A stretch of 64,000 nucleotides of DNA from Persicaria tinctoria (lineage: Eukaryota; Streptophyta; Magnoliopsida; Caryophyllales; Polygonaceae). The notes beneath the pieces are model-generated. The model saw only the letters and a list, made by a program, of their open reading frames with translations, ran no database searches and had not been told where the DNA came from. Location of the stretch: contig JBANSL010000013.1 of NCBI GenBank assembly GCA_037127255.1, positions 26,941,688 through 27,005,687 of the forward strand. Reading direction: 5' to 3'. Position numbers and translations under genes: made by a program. Below, one piece after another: positions 42,669 to 54,754 of the stretch; positions within the stretch are counted from its first letter, which is position 1; each line of letters begins with the position of its first letter.

Positions 42669-44082
42669 ATGTTGAGTGAAAATGCAGGTAGAAATGCAAC
42701 GTCGGATCAAACGTTGCTCTACTCAATGCAATGTTTGTTCCGACGAGGTACCTCCAGACACGCTCATGGAGGCGTTGATTGGGCTGAGGTCATCGCAACC
42801 GCAAGTGGCTGCCTTACACTTGCTGTGGTAGCGAATGACATGCGGGAGGAGGATGCAGAGGATCTTCATTTCGAGCAGAAAGAGCTCAATGATGACAATG
42901 ATGAGGAGGATGCAGAGGATCCTTAGGTGGCTGGTGAGGAGGAGGAGGGGGGAGGACATGTTTAGGTCCAAGACCTGCAGGGGCCGACTCAAGAGCCACA
43001 ATGGGCGGCGCCCGAGAAGGGCGAGGAAGAGGGGGGGCCGAGAAGGAGGGGGGGGGGGGAGGGGGAGAAGGAGGTTGGTGATGGGAACGATGAGCTCCCA
43101 GATGTTGACTTGCCTCCATGAGATCTTTTGGTCTCGTAGAGATACCATATTTCTCACTCCCGTCGACGGACCCTATCTTTCAGCATAAATTGTTGAAGGT
43201 TCATCATCCGGCTACACACCTCCGTTCGTTTTGGGGCTACATATACGAGGGTCCGTGGACATGGGTGCAGGAGGCATGGATCTGTTCGTACTTCTCTTGT
43301 TTTGCGGGTCCGCTTCGCCCGGACAAGGATGCACTAGCTGATGATTCCCATTACATGGCACAATTCGACTTGTCGAAGGCCGCGAAGAGGGCGAATGACA
43401 GGGAGAGGCGCATGCTTGAGAAGAGGCTTCGAGCACAACTTAAGCGCATGACCATCGATTAGGTAACCTGTTTCTCACTTTCTTTGATTTTAACTACATA
43501 TGTCGAGTAACATTGTTTCCCTTTATATCATTTTTTCAACCTAGGTCGAGTGGATGTCTTTTGGCAGAGACCTGAATTTTACAAGTCAGTTTCGCTACTC
43601 CACCTATCGAGGCGCCCTCAGATTCGGTGGCGTATTTGAACCGTACATGCCAGACAGGGTGCTCCGACAGTTCGGCCTCGTGCAGGAGCTGCCATTAGCC
43701 ATCATCCCTCCAACCTTCGCGCAATGACCGTTTCGCCTGCAGGGGCGTTACATCGTGACGTTCGGCCTGCAGCACCACCATTGGGTAGATCAGGACCCTG
43801 AGAGATTCTTCCTTGTCACCGGTCACCGGAGGACGGTCGAGAGCTGCCAGGGAGGCATCACTTGTTTCCAGTCCTAGAGTCGAGGTCATATGTTTCCCAC
43901 GACAGTGGTACTACCTGATGCTCCTCCGGCTACGCCTACCCACCTAGACGACGTCATCGGACCAGATGAGGATGAGGCTGCTGCGCGAGAGGCCCGGGTC
44001 GACGAGATGACCCAGGCTATTCAGGCATTGGTCGGGCATCCCCAGCCAGACCAGATGTATGAGCAGTACCGACGTTCCTAAG
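42669..44082 (+). pseudogene. Plant-mobile-domain (aminotransferase-like) protein remnant
   Basis: Plus-strand pieces opposite to the MULE-OTU frame. 42830-42926 has an acidic EEDAEDLHFEQK stretch; 43118-43462 an unplaced frame ending AAKRANDRERRMLEKRLRAQ; 43545-44082 the recognisable domain with FGRDLNFTSQFRYSTYRGAL, RFGGVFEPYMPDRVLRQFGL and RYIVTFGLQHHHWVDQDPE. Stops at 43726 and 43877 break the last piece. This is the C-terminal half of the plant mobile domain, found in host MAIN-like proteins and very often in transposons. The long G/A run at 43030-43080 disrupts the middle. Confidence 0.6.
42700..42745. repeat. Hairpin 1 (CGTCGGA...TCCGACG)
   Basis: The 18-base arms 42700-42717 and 42728-42745 pair with two mismatches around ten bases. 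Related to hairpin 2 at 44160-44219. Confidence 0.75.
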
Positions 44083-44159
44083 CTTGACGAAGTCCGCTTG
44101 GGCTCCAGGCTGCAAAGTCGGATCCCTTTCCCTTGTGCAAAAACACCACCCTAATTCAA

Positions 44160-44219
44160 CGTCGGATTGGACATTGTTACAACGTCTGATCCCACGTTGC
44201 TACAATGTCCAATCCGACG
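44160..44219. repeat. Hairpin 2, perfect 18-bp arms
   Basis: CGTCGGATTGGACATTGT at 44160-44177 is perfectly complementary to 44202-44219; the 24-base loop contains a further CGTCTGATCCCACGTTG motif like the arms. Together with hairpin 1 it brackets the plant-mobile-domain remnant. Confidence 0.85.
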
Positions 44220-46100
44220 AAGTATTTGCGGTGTATATAGGGAACGCGCTCTTTATTTGTGTTTCTTCTTTGTCGTGCGGAGCTGACACTTCAAAACCGT
44301 GACTCTCCCAGTTATCCCCCTTCCACTGCTCTTCTTCCAAGTCTTCATTTGTTGAGTCTCCTCTATAAACTGTTCGCAACCGGTTTTTGTGATAATATGA
44401 GGGCTCCGGTGGACAAGGTGCGGTGGACGAGGACTCTCCTCCCTCAGCTTCTATAATTTTTTTAATTTTCCTTCTTACTGAAGGAGGCTTTGGAAGAAGA
44501 AGGCTTCGGCGGTTGGTAGCACTCGGCGTCATCTCCTGTCGCTTGTAGTTTTTGCCCTCAGATCTTCTGATCTATGTCGGAGCGAGGCGGGGTTTCTGAA
44601 ATTTTAAGGTATATCGATCCAGTCTATCCTTTCCTCCTTTTTGTTTTCGTTTTCATATGGTTTCCAAGGTTTCCGGTTGGTTTGTTTCAACTCTTCTGAT
44701 GCCTGCACCGACGTGGTTGACTCTCTTGAGATCCGAAAAGTTATGATGATGCTTCGCCTGGACGGTTGTGTTGGGCAGAGGGAGCAGACAACAACGAGAG
44801 AGGTCATGCAACCGTCTCTAAAGCGTAAGCACAACCGTCTCCCCCATTTACTCATGGTGTCTGAAATTGAAGTGATTAAGGAGAGGCGCAAGTCATTCGC
44901 GAGCCAGTTGCTAGTCGAGTAGGGAGTTTTTGATTGCCTCGTGTACAAAAACAAGAACCACCACCGCCGCTCATCCTATTTCCAGTTTTTAGTAAATGTT
45001 TTGTTCAATTTCCCATCTATTCTAATCGATTGTGGAGTTTTATCCCATATTGTTGATATTCAATGTCGGAATTGAATGCTTAGGTTAGACAATATTTGAA
45101 GGGCTTACCGTCAAGTAAATATTTTGGGAAATTAGATTCTGATTTCAAATTAATACTTATTTTTTCATCTTGGAATTAATACTGGGAGATAAAAGAAATA
45201 GAAGAAATTCACTCCAAGATTTGATGGATTGAGGTTAATTGAAACATTGATCCCAGCTCATAGGTGATGAACAAATCTTCATTCCTCTTGTTCAGGTTTT
45301 ATATTTTTAGTTTTGTTTTCGATCACTAAATTGTCTGACACATTTATCTCTGCTTTTAATAGATGAATACCTACCTATACAAATCTGTATCATAATCTTT
45401 AGTGTCATTAAGTTCCTCAGTTACTATTGCCGATTTTCACCAAAATATAGGATTCAGACAGGTGTGTCTTTCACAAATGACAAATTACTCTCACTTTTTA
45501 TAGATGAATGTCTGCTTGTATGAATATGTATACTATTAATAAGTATTTTTTATTGAGGTGTGAATTTATTCAGGTGCAAGACCTTATGCAAGTTGTATCA
45601 ACTCGCAAGATCAAAGCTGGCAGGGATAGTATCGTCAAGAAGTTGGCCGGTCAACAAGTCATAATCGCCGTCCTCCAAGCCTTGAGATAAAATTCCACAA
45701 ATTGCCTACAAACCCGAGGGAAATTGGATCTGAGTAGGTAAAAATTTAGTGAAATTGAAAAGAAAAGAAAAACCTCATCAGGCTTCAAATTGTAATTTAG
45801 TGAGTTTTTATCTACTTAACTCTTTCAGCTACGGCAAATTAAAAATTTGAGTTATCTTTAGCTAAAATGACAGATTCATATTTGGGTGGTCTCTTCACAT
45901 TTCAATTATAGTTGCCCTAAATTTCAGAAGTGATAGATGCACACTTACTTACAGCTGCACTAAATTTCAATTTTCAAGTGTCTCGATGTGCGCTCAAATA
46001 ACCATGATTTTTGCTTACATCTTTATCGATTTCTGTATGCATTTTATATCTTGTGGTTAGAATAACGCAGGAATTGTGTAGTTTATGCTTATTTGCAAAT
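44220..46100 (+). CDS. Possible small spliced gene, unrecognised
   Basis: Candidate exons on the plus strand: 44574-44608 (ATG, MSERGGVSEIL, donor AAG|GTATAT); about 44742-44828 (after CCGAAAAG, in phase: YDDASPGRLCWAEGADNNER, donor GC|GTAAGC); and a last exon 45572-45690 after TTATTCAG, reading VQDLMQVVSTRKIKAGRDSI, then VKKLAGQQVIIAVLQALR and TAA. The last exon looks most protein-like. Codon phases between the second and last exon were not verified. An unrelated basic frame opens the other way (44532-44200, minus). I do not recognise the protein. The rest of 44950-46100 holds nothing I can name. Confidence 0.3.
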
Positions 46101-46149
46101 TATGGAGATCTACGCTAGTTTCTGTTTAATTTCACAGAAATCGATACAC

Positions 46150-47801
46150 TTTACAACAATTCGGAGAAGAAAGAAAAGAAAACTATGGAAATGCTCGAGG
46201 TCGACCACATAACCCTTAAGCTTGGGTAGCAGCTGAACCAGAACACATCGAGTAGAAGACAAGGATCGGAAGAAAGTACTCGACAGGACTAGTCGATGTC
46301 GACCAGAGGTGGTCGATATCGAGTACATATTGGTCGACAACAACTTCAGAACACGAGATCGAGCACAGGACCACTCGAGAGCAAAGAGACTAATTGATGT
46401 CGAGTACTCTACTCGATGTCGAGTACATGTCGAGCACCCAATCCTAGTCGAGATCAAGCCCGAATCCGAGGAGAAGCTATCTTCTACACCAGAGCACGAA
46501 AACTAGTCCAAGTCGAGTAGTTTACTCGATGTCGAGTACATCCCGGTGACGAATCCTAATTGAAGTCGAGCTGGAATCCGAGTGATGAAGTTACTTACAA
46601 GGCAAGGCATGAAGATCAATCAAGTTGAAGGCTGATTTATTCACATTAGTTAATTCCCATATTTATTTTAGGGAATTTTAATTGTTTTATTTCCTTTATT
46701 TACTAAAGTTATATCTTAGGATCTAGGTAGATAGATTGAGATAGAGATAGATTGTTCTTTCCTAGATTAGCTAGGGTTGAGCACTATAAATAAAGCCCTA
46801 GGGGCTGGTTTTTAGGATCATTCCATTCTATTCTCAAGGAATTGAGCGAACACTAGTTAGGCAATTTAGAGATTTTTGTTGGAGCTTGTGGCTGATTAGA
46901 GGTAGAGAGGCAAGAGCGGATTTGACTTCGATTGATTGTAAGCTTTTGTTTATTTTAATGCAAGGAGTTCTTTTCATGAAATTATTGATGTGTGTTTTGA
47001 TGATGAAGAGCGAGTAGTCACCCAACTTCTAGGGTCGGGGTGAGCCCGTTGGTAGCCATGTAAGGTAATGCATCGAAGGTACAATCTTTAATCCAATTTC
47101 ATCTTCTATCCCTAATTTTATGATTCTTCTACGACAGCCGAAGGTGGTCTTTATTTGTGTTATTGAAACAAAAGTGATCTTAACGTAAATTCAGATTAAT
47201 TATGTAAAAAAGGTTAGGAACAATTAGAGTTTATGCAAAAGCCTTTATCTTCCTATTTGTTAATGACGAAAGTTATTTGATGAAAAAGCGTGATCTTTTA
47301 TATCTTTGGCATTATTCTTATATGGTTATCGTTGTGACATTGATATCTCGATTCTAGGAGCTTTTATCTTATTGAATTCAATCTACCGATTTTGTGTCTA
47401 GTTCTGTTTTATTTTATTTTGCAAAAGTTACGTTTTATGCACAGACTCACTCGAGATCGACTATAGACTAGTCGATATCGAGCACTTTTGGTCTACGTCG
47501 AGTACTTTTGTGCTCCACATTGGCTTGTTTTGTCTTCTGTTGTGCAGATTTGCATGGAAGTCAACTGCTTTAGTCAATATCGAGTACTTCTACTCGACAT
47601 CGAGTAGCTTCTGGTCAATTACGAGAGGATTTTGGAACTAATCAGGCGAGCGCTGACACGCTTCGTCATAGATACGATCCTGAATACCCTACTATTATAG
47701 CAGGAGGGATTCTTGCTTTTTATTTGCTTGGATAGGGAGTTTGTTTTGTTTATTTATTTCTATTTGATATTTATTTCGTTGACTGGATTCCCCTCCTAAC
47801 A
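46150..47801 (+). repeat. 5' LTR of Athila-like Gypsy (left boundary uncertain)
   Basis: It ends CCTCCTAACA at 47801, right before the primer-binding site. A TATA box (CTATAAATA, 46784-46792) and the AT-rich leader fit an LTR promoter. Clusters of TACTCGATGTCGAG-type motifs lie at 46258-46470, 46515-46575 and 47455-47625. The left edge is not fixed for lack of a partner LTR. Confidence 0.55.
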
Positions 47802-47806
47802 AGTTT

Positions 47807-47823
47807 TGGCGCCGTTGCTGGGA
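47807..47823 (+). other. Primer-binding site (tRNA-Asp)
   Basis: TGGCGCCGTTGCTGGGA starts five bases after the LTR end and matches, with one change, the TGGCGCCGTTGCCGGGGA site used by Athila/Tat Gypsy elements. Confidence 0.85.
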
Positions 47824-47890
47824 AAGTTATCAATCATTTCCATTTTAGTTCGTTTTTATTATTTTTCTTTTGTTTTTTTTTTCCAGGTGC

Positions 47891-49410
47891 ATGCGAAGAA
47901 CTGATCGCACACCTATCGACCCTATTCTCGAGCCTAAACGCTTTTTCCACCTTCAGCAAAGGCTAAGGAGGAGACTCATGTCAACTACTAACGAGAATGA
48001 GAATGAGATATAGCTCACACCGCCACAAGAGCTTGAGCAACTCCATAGACGGATTGAGGAATTCATTACCAAAAAAGAAGAGTACACCCGACGAGAGGCG
48101 GAATATACACAAAATCAGCAAATGTGGGAGGAAAGGGTGGATCGCGAAATCAATGCCTGAAGAGAGATCGAGGAACAATTTAAGCATGTCCTTGGAAACG
48201 CAAAGGAGTACCTACACCCTACTCTGGAAGTTTCAGAATCGCCAATCGTTCTCCCGCGCGTCAATTTTTAATTTTGTCCTTCTTTTATTTATGAAATTAG
48301 GAGGAATCAATTTCAGGGGGAAACCCAATGAGTGTCCTCTAGAGCATATTACTGTTTTTCTATATTTATATGAAGCTATTGCAGATAATACCAATCTAGA
48401 ATATCTGAAACTAAAGGCTTTTCGTTGGTCTCTTGTAGGAAAGGCTCAACATTGGCTCTAGGGTTTGGCTCCACAGTCTATTCGCACGTGGAACGAACTA
48501 AGGGACTTGTTTTTTAACAAGTTCTTTCCTCCTGCCAAAACAGTTGCGCTTAGACAACAAATCACAGCTTTTAAACAGAAACCAGGGGATACATTATCAC
48601 AAGTCTGGGAACGCTGCAAAAGGCTGCTGAAATCTTATCCTACGCATGGACAACAACCCTATGTGATCCAGGAGATCATCTTCAATTGCCTGGATGCACC
48701 AACAAAGTAGCGGATCAACAACTACACATCGTATAGGTATCTCGAGTACACACCACGACGTGCTTGGGAAACCTTTGAGACCTTTGCTAATTATGACAAC
48801 ACATACGGGACTACTACGACCTCTAAAGAAAGGTATGATAGGCCTGCCCCATCTATGCCCTTATAAGAGCCACCAAAGGAAGTTGATCTGATCGTTAGGG
48901 AACAATTCCACAACGATGAGGTACGACGTCTCACCAAGAAAGTTAAATTTCTGTCTCAAGATAAACCTTGTTTGGAATGTAGGTCTGTGAGGCACAACAA
49001 TACTCCGTGCCCACATGCCGACCAAATACTTCTAGCTGAAACCCACGAAGAGGGGCGCTACGTAGGGGAAAGCTACTTAGGGCAGCATCAGCAACAGAAC
49101 TAGAGCCATTATCGCCAGCCCTAGTACCAAAGAGACCCCCAACCGTACAGAGCTCCTGGTCACCCTGACAGGGAAGGTAAGAAAGATGATATATAGGTTA
49201 TTCTTGATGAGATGCGATGGAACCATACTGAATTCAAACAAGCCAATAACTCCGTCCATACTCAACTGCATAACATCAACTCACGATTGGGAAAGATCGA
49301 TGTTTGGAGGAAGACTATAGAAACCTAGATTGGGCGACTAGCCACATTCGTCCCCAAACAATCAGGTACGCTCCCTAGATCTTTTGAACCGAATCCTAAA
49401 TCGAAATATG
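47891..49410 (+). pseudogene. Athila-like Gypsy gag, multiple stops
   Basis: The ATG at 47891 opens MRRTDRTPIDPILEPKRFFH and stops at 48011. Recognisable Gag continues in pieces: a charged coiled coil (48015-48230), the retrotransposon-gag core (48300-48460, NECPLEHITVFLYLYEAIAD; 48465-48710, TWNELRDLFFNKFFPPAKTV and LSQVWERCKRLLKSYPTHGQ), and a zinc knuckle (about 48966-49020, CLECRSVRHNNTPC, CX2CX4HX4C). At least eight in-frame stops are present. Gag would package the element RNA. The same protein is encoded, with fewer stops, on the minus strand at 58938-60165. Confidence 0.8.
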
Positions 49411-49418
49411 TAGAACAG

Positions 49419-50330
49419 GTGGCGGCTTTAAATCTAAGAAGTGGGCGACAACTGCAAACGCCCGAGCAGAACATAGAAGAAGAGGTTGCAGGGGAGTACT
49501 CGATGTCGACCAAACCAGTCGACGTCGACCAGAATGTACTCGATGTCAAGGACCCCCTACTCAACATCGACCAGAACACAGCGCCTGCCCAGCAGTCGAT
49601 TACTCAAGTCGATGTCGACCAACCTCCAGTGGATGACGACCAACCACTCGTCGATGTCGACCACACTCCAGCCCCGCTAAAAAAGAAAACGTTGCCATTC
49701 CCAACCAAATCTTTTAAGGATCCAACGGAAAAGAAGTTCAAGCGTTTCGTGAAGATGCTTCAGAGGCTCAATGTCACCATCCCCTTTACAGAAGCCGTTC
49801 ATGAGATGCCATCATATGTAAAGTTCCTCAAAGCCATCCTAAGCAAGAAGTTGTCGATGGCTGACATCGCAGAGGAATGCAGCAAGATGGACCTACTAGA
49901 GAAAAGGCCAGATCCAGGTAAGTTTTCTATAACTATTGGATTTGGTCAATACAAATTTAATGCTTTATGTGACTTAGAAGGCAGCGTTAGTATCATTCCT
50001 TTATCAATCTGGTCCAAAGTCAAGATAGATGCTTTAGAGCATGTGGATGCCCGACTCTATATGGCGAACCACATTGTAGTCATCCCAATAGGCATGGTAG
50101 ACGATGTTCCAGTACAGGTAGGCAAGTTCTTTGTCCCTGACGATTTCTTAGTTATCGATATGTCAGAGGACCCTGCTTGTCCAATTATTCTAGGAAGGCC
50201 TTTCTTAGCGACCGTGGATGCCAACATAAGCGTAAGGAAGGGAGTGCTCACTTTCAACATCAACGATGAGGTAATTGAGTATTCTTTTAATAAAACTGAA
50301 AGACATACATGTCCTATGGAGGTCAAATAA
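49419..50330 (+). pseudogene. Gypsy gag-protease linker and aspartic protease
   Basis: A 303-codon frame. It begins MAALNLRSGRQLQTPEQN, passes through a linker of VDVDQ-type repeats encoded by GTCGATGTCGACCA motifs, then a conserved FKRFVKMLQRLNVTIPFTEA segment. The retropepsin-like domain follows: FGQYKFNALCDLEGSVSIIP, and DPACPIILGRPFLATVDANI. The active-site loop reads DLEGS where sister copies here read DLGAS, so the enzyme is probably inactive. No reverse transcriptase follows, so the element ends or is cut after protease. Confidence 0.8.
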
Positions 50331-50459
50331 GTTTCAACTAGGTACATCACTTGCGGGGAGCCTAAGATAAGAAATATGACTCTCGAAGAGCTGGAGAAGA
50401 AGGCTATGGAAGTCTAGGTGGAGGAAATCATGGCAATTCTGAACGAGGATACTGAAGAT

Positions 50460-50790
50460 CTACTCGACATCGACCAAGGTAAGTCGTCGTCGACTAACTA
50501 TTTTTCATATGCTTTGCCAGGTCTTAAGTATGGGGTCGGCGTTGACCAGAAGTAGTCAACGTCGAGTACTCTAGTCGACATCGACCACTCCTAGAAGCCT
50601 TCGTTGGCTCCTCTTGTGTCGAGCAACTCACCCGAGGCTGAGCAGTACTCGAGGTCAAGTAAGTTACTCGATGTCGACCAACTTCAGAAGCCCACATCGA
50701 CTCATCCTTCATCGAGCAACCCACCAGCAACAGAAAACTACTCGACGTCGACTAGCCTTACTCGACGTCGACTAGATTCAGAGGTCTCGA
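50460..50790 (+). repeat. TCGAYRTCGA motif cluster after protease
   Basis: At least eight copies of CTCGACGTCGAC/CTCGATGTCGACC-type words in 330 bases, with stops in all frames. The same motif occupies the LTR and the coding linker of this family. Confidence 0.85.
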
Positions 50791-50829
50791 AGTATGAAAA
50801 TTCCGCGAAGGTAAGCTTAGGTAAGGACA

Positions 50830-50990
50830 TCTCTTCCCCAATTTAAATTAAACATCCGTCTATACATGGTGTTAGGCAAAAATTGTTAAAGTAACAATCT
50901 CGCATAACACATTTCAATTTGAATTATTTTTTATAAAGTTCGACCCTTATCTGTACTTCCTCCCAATTTTAAATTATGCGGATACTTTAA
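50830..50990. other. Short spacer
   Basis: Nothing recognised between the Gypsy motif cluster and the CCTACGTA array. Confidence 0.3.
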
Positions 50991-51019
50991 GGATAAGGAT
51001 TTGGATTTTTTGGTGGTTT

Positions 51020-51985
51020 GGACTGCACCCGTTGATGAGGGTTGCCTACGTACCTTCATGGGAAGGATCAAGTCCAACGTAGTTCGAAAATATAGGGTTT
51101 CTGTATTTGGGGATGGTTTGGTTAGACTTTGTGTCTGGTTTGGTATATGGTAAGGTGTTTGGATTTGATTTGGTTTAGACTTGATGTCTGATTTGAGTTT
51201 GGTTATGTGTTTGGGTATATGTGTTTAGGTCTATGTGTTTGGGTTTCAACTTGATAGAGAATCGAGTTTCAACTCGATAGATTATCGGGTTTGATTTGTT
51301 TTCTTTGAGGTTCGTGATTGAACTCGGATATGGGTTTTCTACGTATCCGCGATGACGGAATCAAATCGCTCGTAGTTCAAAGGTATGAATTTGCTTTGGA
51401 ACTTGCGGCTGGACTCGACATTTGTATGACTTGATGTCGAGTTTCCTACGTAGCTCGTTTGAGAGCATCAAGCCTTCGTAGTTCGGGCGACTTGGGTTTG
51501 AGCATTATTTTGTGGTTGGAGCCGATGAGAAATAACGTCATTTGTAGTTCTCACGAGCAACTTCATTTGATCCTGGACTTGTGACTGGATCCGACGAGAA
51601 ATGTCTCCCTTTATATCAAGTCGTTGTAGTTCCCACAAACAACTTCATTTGATTTTTTCTTTTGGAATTTGGGGTTGAACTCGATTGTTGTATAACTTGC
51701 TATTGAGCTTCCTACGTAGCTTATTAATAGCATCAAACCGACGTAGTTCTTGGGGAACATCATTTGATTTTGGGGTACGTGATTGAATCCGAGATACACA
51801 TGCTTTTACCGGATTTCCTACGTAGCTCGTGAAGAGCATCAAATCTTAACGTAGTTCTTATCGAACAACTTTATTTAATTTGCTTTTGGCGATTGAACTC
51901 GATGAGCTTTGACTTTGTATCGAGTGTCCTACGTACCCTTTTGAAGGGATCAAATCACCCGTAGTTCCTCCCTTGAATTTCACAT
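51020..51985. repeat. Degenerate tandem array of a CCTACGTA...CGTAGTTC module
   Basis: Seven or so modules of about 60-130 bases, each with CCTACGTA (or TCTACGTA), a short stem-like GAGCATCAA/GGATCAA segment and CGTAGTTC, at about 51035, 51320, 51440, 51530, 51705, 51815 and 51920. Such modules are familiar from LTRs of large plant Gypsy (Tat/Ogre-type) elements; that link is from memory. Confidence 0.65.
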
Positions 51986-51999
51986 TATTTTTTATTTGA

Positions 52000-53930
52000 G
52001 CTTTGAGGCGAGACTTAACAATTGCTGAGCTTGATGTTGCTTTGCATCGAGATTGTGCCGAACTTCATCCGCGCGCCTTAGTCGCTGAACTAGACTGACG
52101 TATATGACGAGCTCGACAGATAACTCGGTGGGCATGACCAAGGTTTCCAAGCACCGCCATTATGCCCCCCAATCATCTAGGAGGCTCTCTAGCAAGTGCC
52201 GACACAGCAGCTCGCCGTGAACGGACCCGAACTGTTGCCGAAGAACTTGCAAAAACTATGTGCACATGCCAACTATGGAGCCTTGCCACAGCTGCTACAA
52301 AGCTCCGATTTCATTGATTTTTATTTCAGCGTGTTCCTTGCAATGTCGTCTATCGATCGCAAGTTTCTGTTGGCTTATATACTCCCGGAGCTGAACGCAA
52401 TAGGGCCTTAAAGTGGGCTGCTGGGCAGTTCATTTGCAGAAACTGCGTGAACGTGTCAACTTTGCAGTTTCGTCACTACTGCTACAGAGCTCCATTTTTG
52501 CTGCTCTTTGTTTGGACGCTATCTTTGCAGTACCCTCTATTAATCCCACCTCTTTTTATACGTTTAAATAGATGGAGTTGTTCCCAAGAGTATCGCCAAC
52601 TTGACTGCTATATAGATATTTTTGTTATATAGCATATATATGGTCTTTGTGGCTCTTTTTGCATGGTGTTCGAGACTTCCTCGATCGATCCCCAGGGGCA
52701 TTTGTGGGCCTTATGATGTAGTTGACATGGCATAATATCGGAAATTGGGGTCGGGGGCACGCAGAGATCATCGTCGGGTGCTCGAGGAGCGCGTAAAGAC
52801 GCCTTGTTGTGTGCATATCAGCCCAAGCTCGTCTTAACCAATCTTGCGTTGTATGCGAAGGTTGTCTTGGCTCCTTTTTTGGTGGATGTTGAGGCAGCGA
52901 GAAGTTAGGTAGCTCACTGCATGACCCTTCAAGAACATCGATTCCGTGGGCCATCGTAAGAGAACTGAAACCTTGCCGACAAGTTTGTTGAAAATTGTGG
53001 ACGAGAGGTCAACTTCTGACATCAGCTGCGGCCACCACAGAGCTTCGTTTCTGCCTCCGTTTCTTCCGACATACTATTTGCATAGCCTTCTTTTGGTACC
53101 AATTTGCGACGATCTTGGATACCCTTCGAGCTGTTCGGACCAACGTCTAGAAATTGACTGCCTGGGCAGTTGTTCCTCCTCTGTAAAAGCATGATTTCAG
53201 GCCTATTTTTGTACTTCATTTTGCCGGGCATTCGAGGCCGCTTCGACTACTTTTTAGGAGAAGTTGTTGACCTTCGGTGGTAGGAGGTACGACATAGGCT
53301 TGAGAACTTGGGTTGCAGGCATGTCGGGACCATCGGTGACCGATCGAGAGTCACTGAAAGATGCCTTGCTGGCCATGTATCATGTCTCTCCTTGAGCTGG
53401 ATTTGATGATCGTTTTGGCGTCATATTGGTGACCTTTGAGGCCGCGGGAGAGTGGAGGATGCCTTGTGCAGCTGTTGGGAATCACCGAGGAGGATCCGTT
53501 GTGAGTTGCTGGCTTCCGAGAGTAAGCTTTTTTGGCGATGTTTTGTGAACTACATGTGGACTTGCTTTAGGCATCCGATTGCTGCAATATGTTGATTTCC
53601 AAGGCGGTGGTTGATGGAGTTCTTTGCTGTAGCAAGGGTATGCAGTAGGTAAGTCCCTCGTAGCCCACCCACTCTTTATTTTTTATGCTCTCTTTTCTCT
53701 CTCTCTTTTTTTTTTGGCTTACGAGAGAACTACCATTGCGATGCCTTGTGGGTAGTCGAGCATTGAGACGGAGGATATCGAGGCCGCAGGAAGGCGGGCG
53801 CGACATGTGCATCACCAAGCTTGAGGGAGATGGAGATGCCAGGCTTGCCGTACAAACTCCGGGTTGTACCTACATCGGTGTTGACTGGTGCCCCTCTCTT
53901 TTAATGGATTAAAAAAAGCCTCCGCCATTT
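52000..53930. repeat. LTR-like region with degenerate repeats, no gene
   Basis: At least three diverged copies of a unit with CAACTxTGCAG/CTGCTACAGAGCTCC (52270-52320, 52455-52500, 53005-53050). GC content is higher than in flanking sequence. No coding frame is convincing. Probably old LTR sequence. Confidence 0.4.
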
Positions 53931-54754
53931 TTATTTAGGGCTCATTTCTTTTTTTTTTCAATCATCTTTTATCTTTACCTAACAAATGGAATATTTATCC
54001 ATAGAGTTGTTTAGATAACAAATATTAGGGGTAACAATTATCTTATAGAGAATTGTAGTGGATATACCAATTGAGTCGGCTCTTTGCAAAAATAATTCTC
54101 TCCCAGTCCAATTTGCATAAATGTCAAAAAGGCCTATAAATTTGTAAAAGTAACCGGTTGAGGGAACCCGGTACCGCAGGTCATTGGAAAGAAAAAATTG
54201 AGACGGGTAAGAAGAAGTCTCATCACAGCCATCTCTCACAATTTGTGAAAGTAGAAATTCAAAAGCCTTGGAGGGGGAAACCGCCATTGACAAAGCTTGG
54301 AGAGATCGACTGCTGCAACGCCGGAAACGAGAGAGAGAGGGTTGCTGCGACGCCGACACCGAGAGAGAGGGGGGAACCATCATTGAAGGGAGGGACGACC
54401 CGAAATTGGAGAGAGACAACACCCCTGTTGCCCAGTCCGCCATTGAAGAGAGGTAATCCCCCATTCTCTATCTCAAAGTTTTCTCCTTTAATGGAATTCA
54501 TTGGCGTGTGTGTGAGCGAGGAGTTGTGTGCCTTCTTGTCACTTGAGGTGGCGTGTGGGTTGTAGCTTGGCAGGGTTGAGCTGTGTGCCTTCATGCTTTA
54601 TAAAAAGCTGCAAATTTATTCCTTTTTATTTAGCTTGTAGCTTGGCAGGGTTGACCAAATTTGAAATTTGAGTTGTAGTGTGAGAGAGTTGTTTGTGTGG
54701 GGCAGCGTGTGGGTTGTTGTGATGTGTGGGATAAAATTTGTGACCAAATAATTA
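53931..54754. other. GA-rich spacer, no recognised gene
   Basis: Open frames at 54158-54565 arise from GAGAGA/CATTGAAG repeats and lack domains; likely an untranslated leader of a transposon. Confidence 0.3.

Noticed and set aside
47891..49410. Methylation-driven (C-to-T) origin of the gag stop codons
   Set aside because: Of about eight stops that can be compared with the minus-strand copy, only three fit CAG-to-TAG or CGA-to-TGA; the others need different changes.
49498..50780. CRISPR array from regularly repeated TCGATGTCGA words
   Set aside because: Words are short, irregularly spaced, palindromic and partly coding; the context is a plant retrotransposon.
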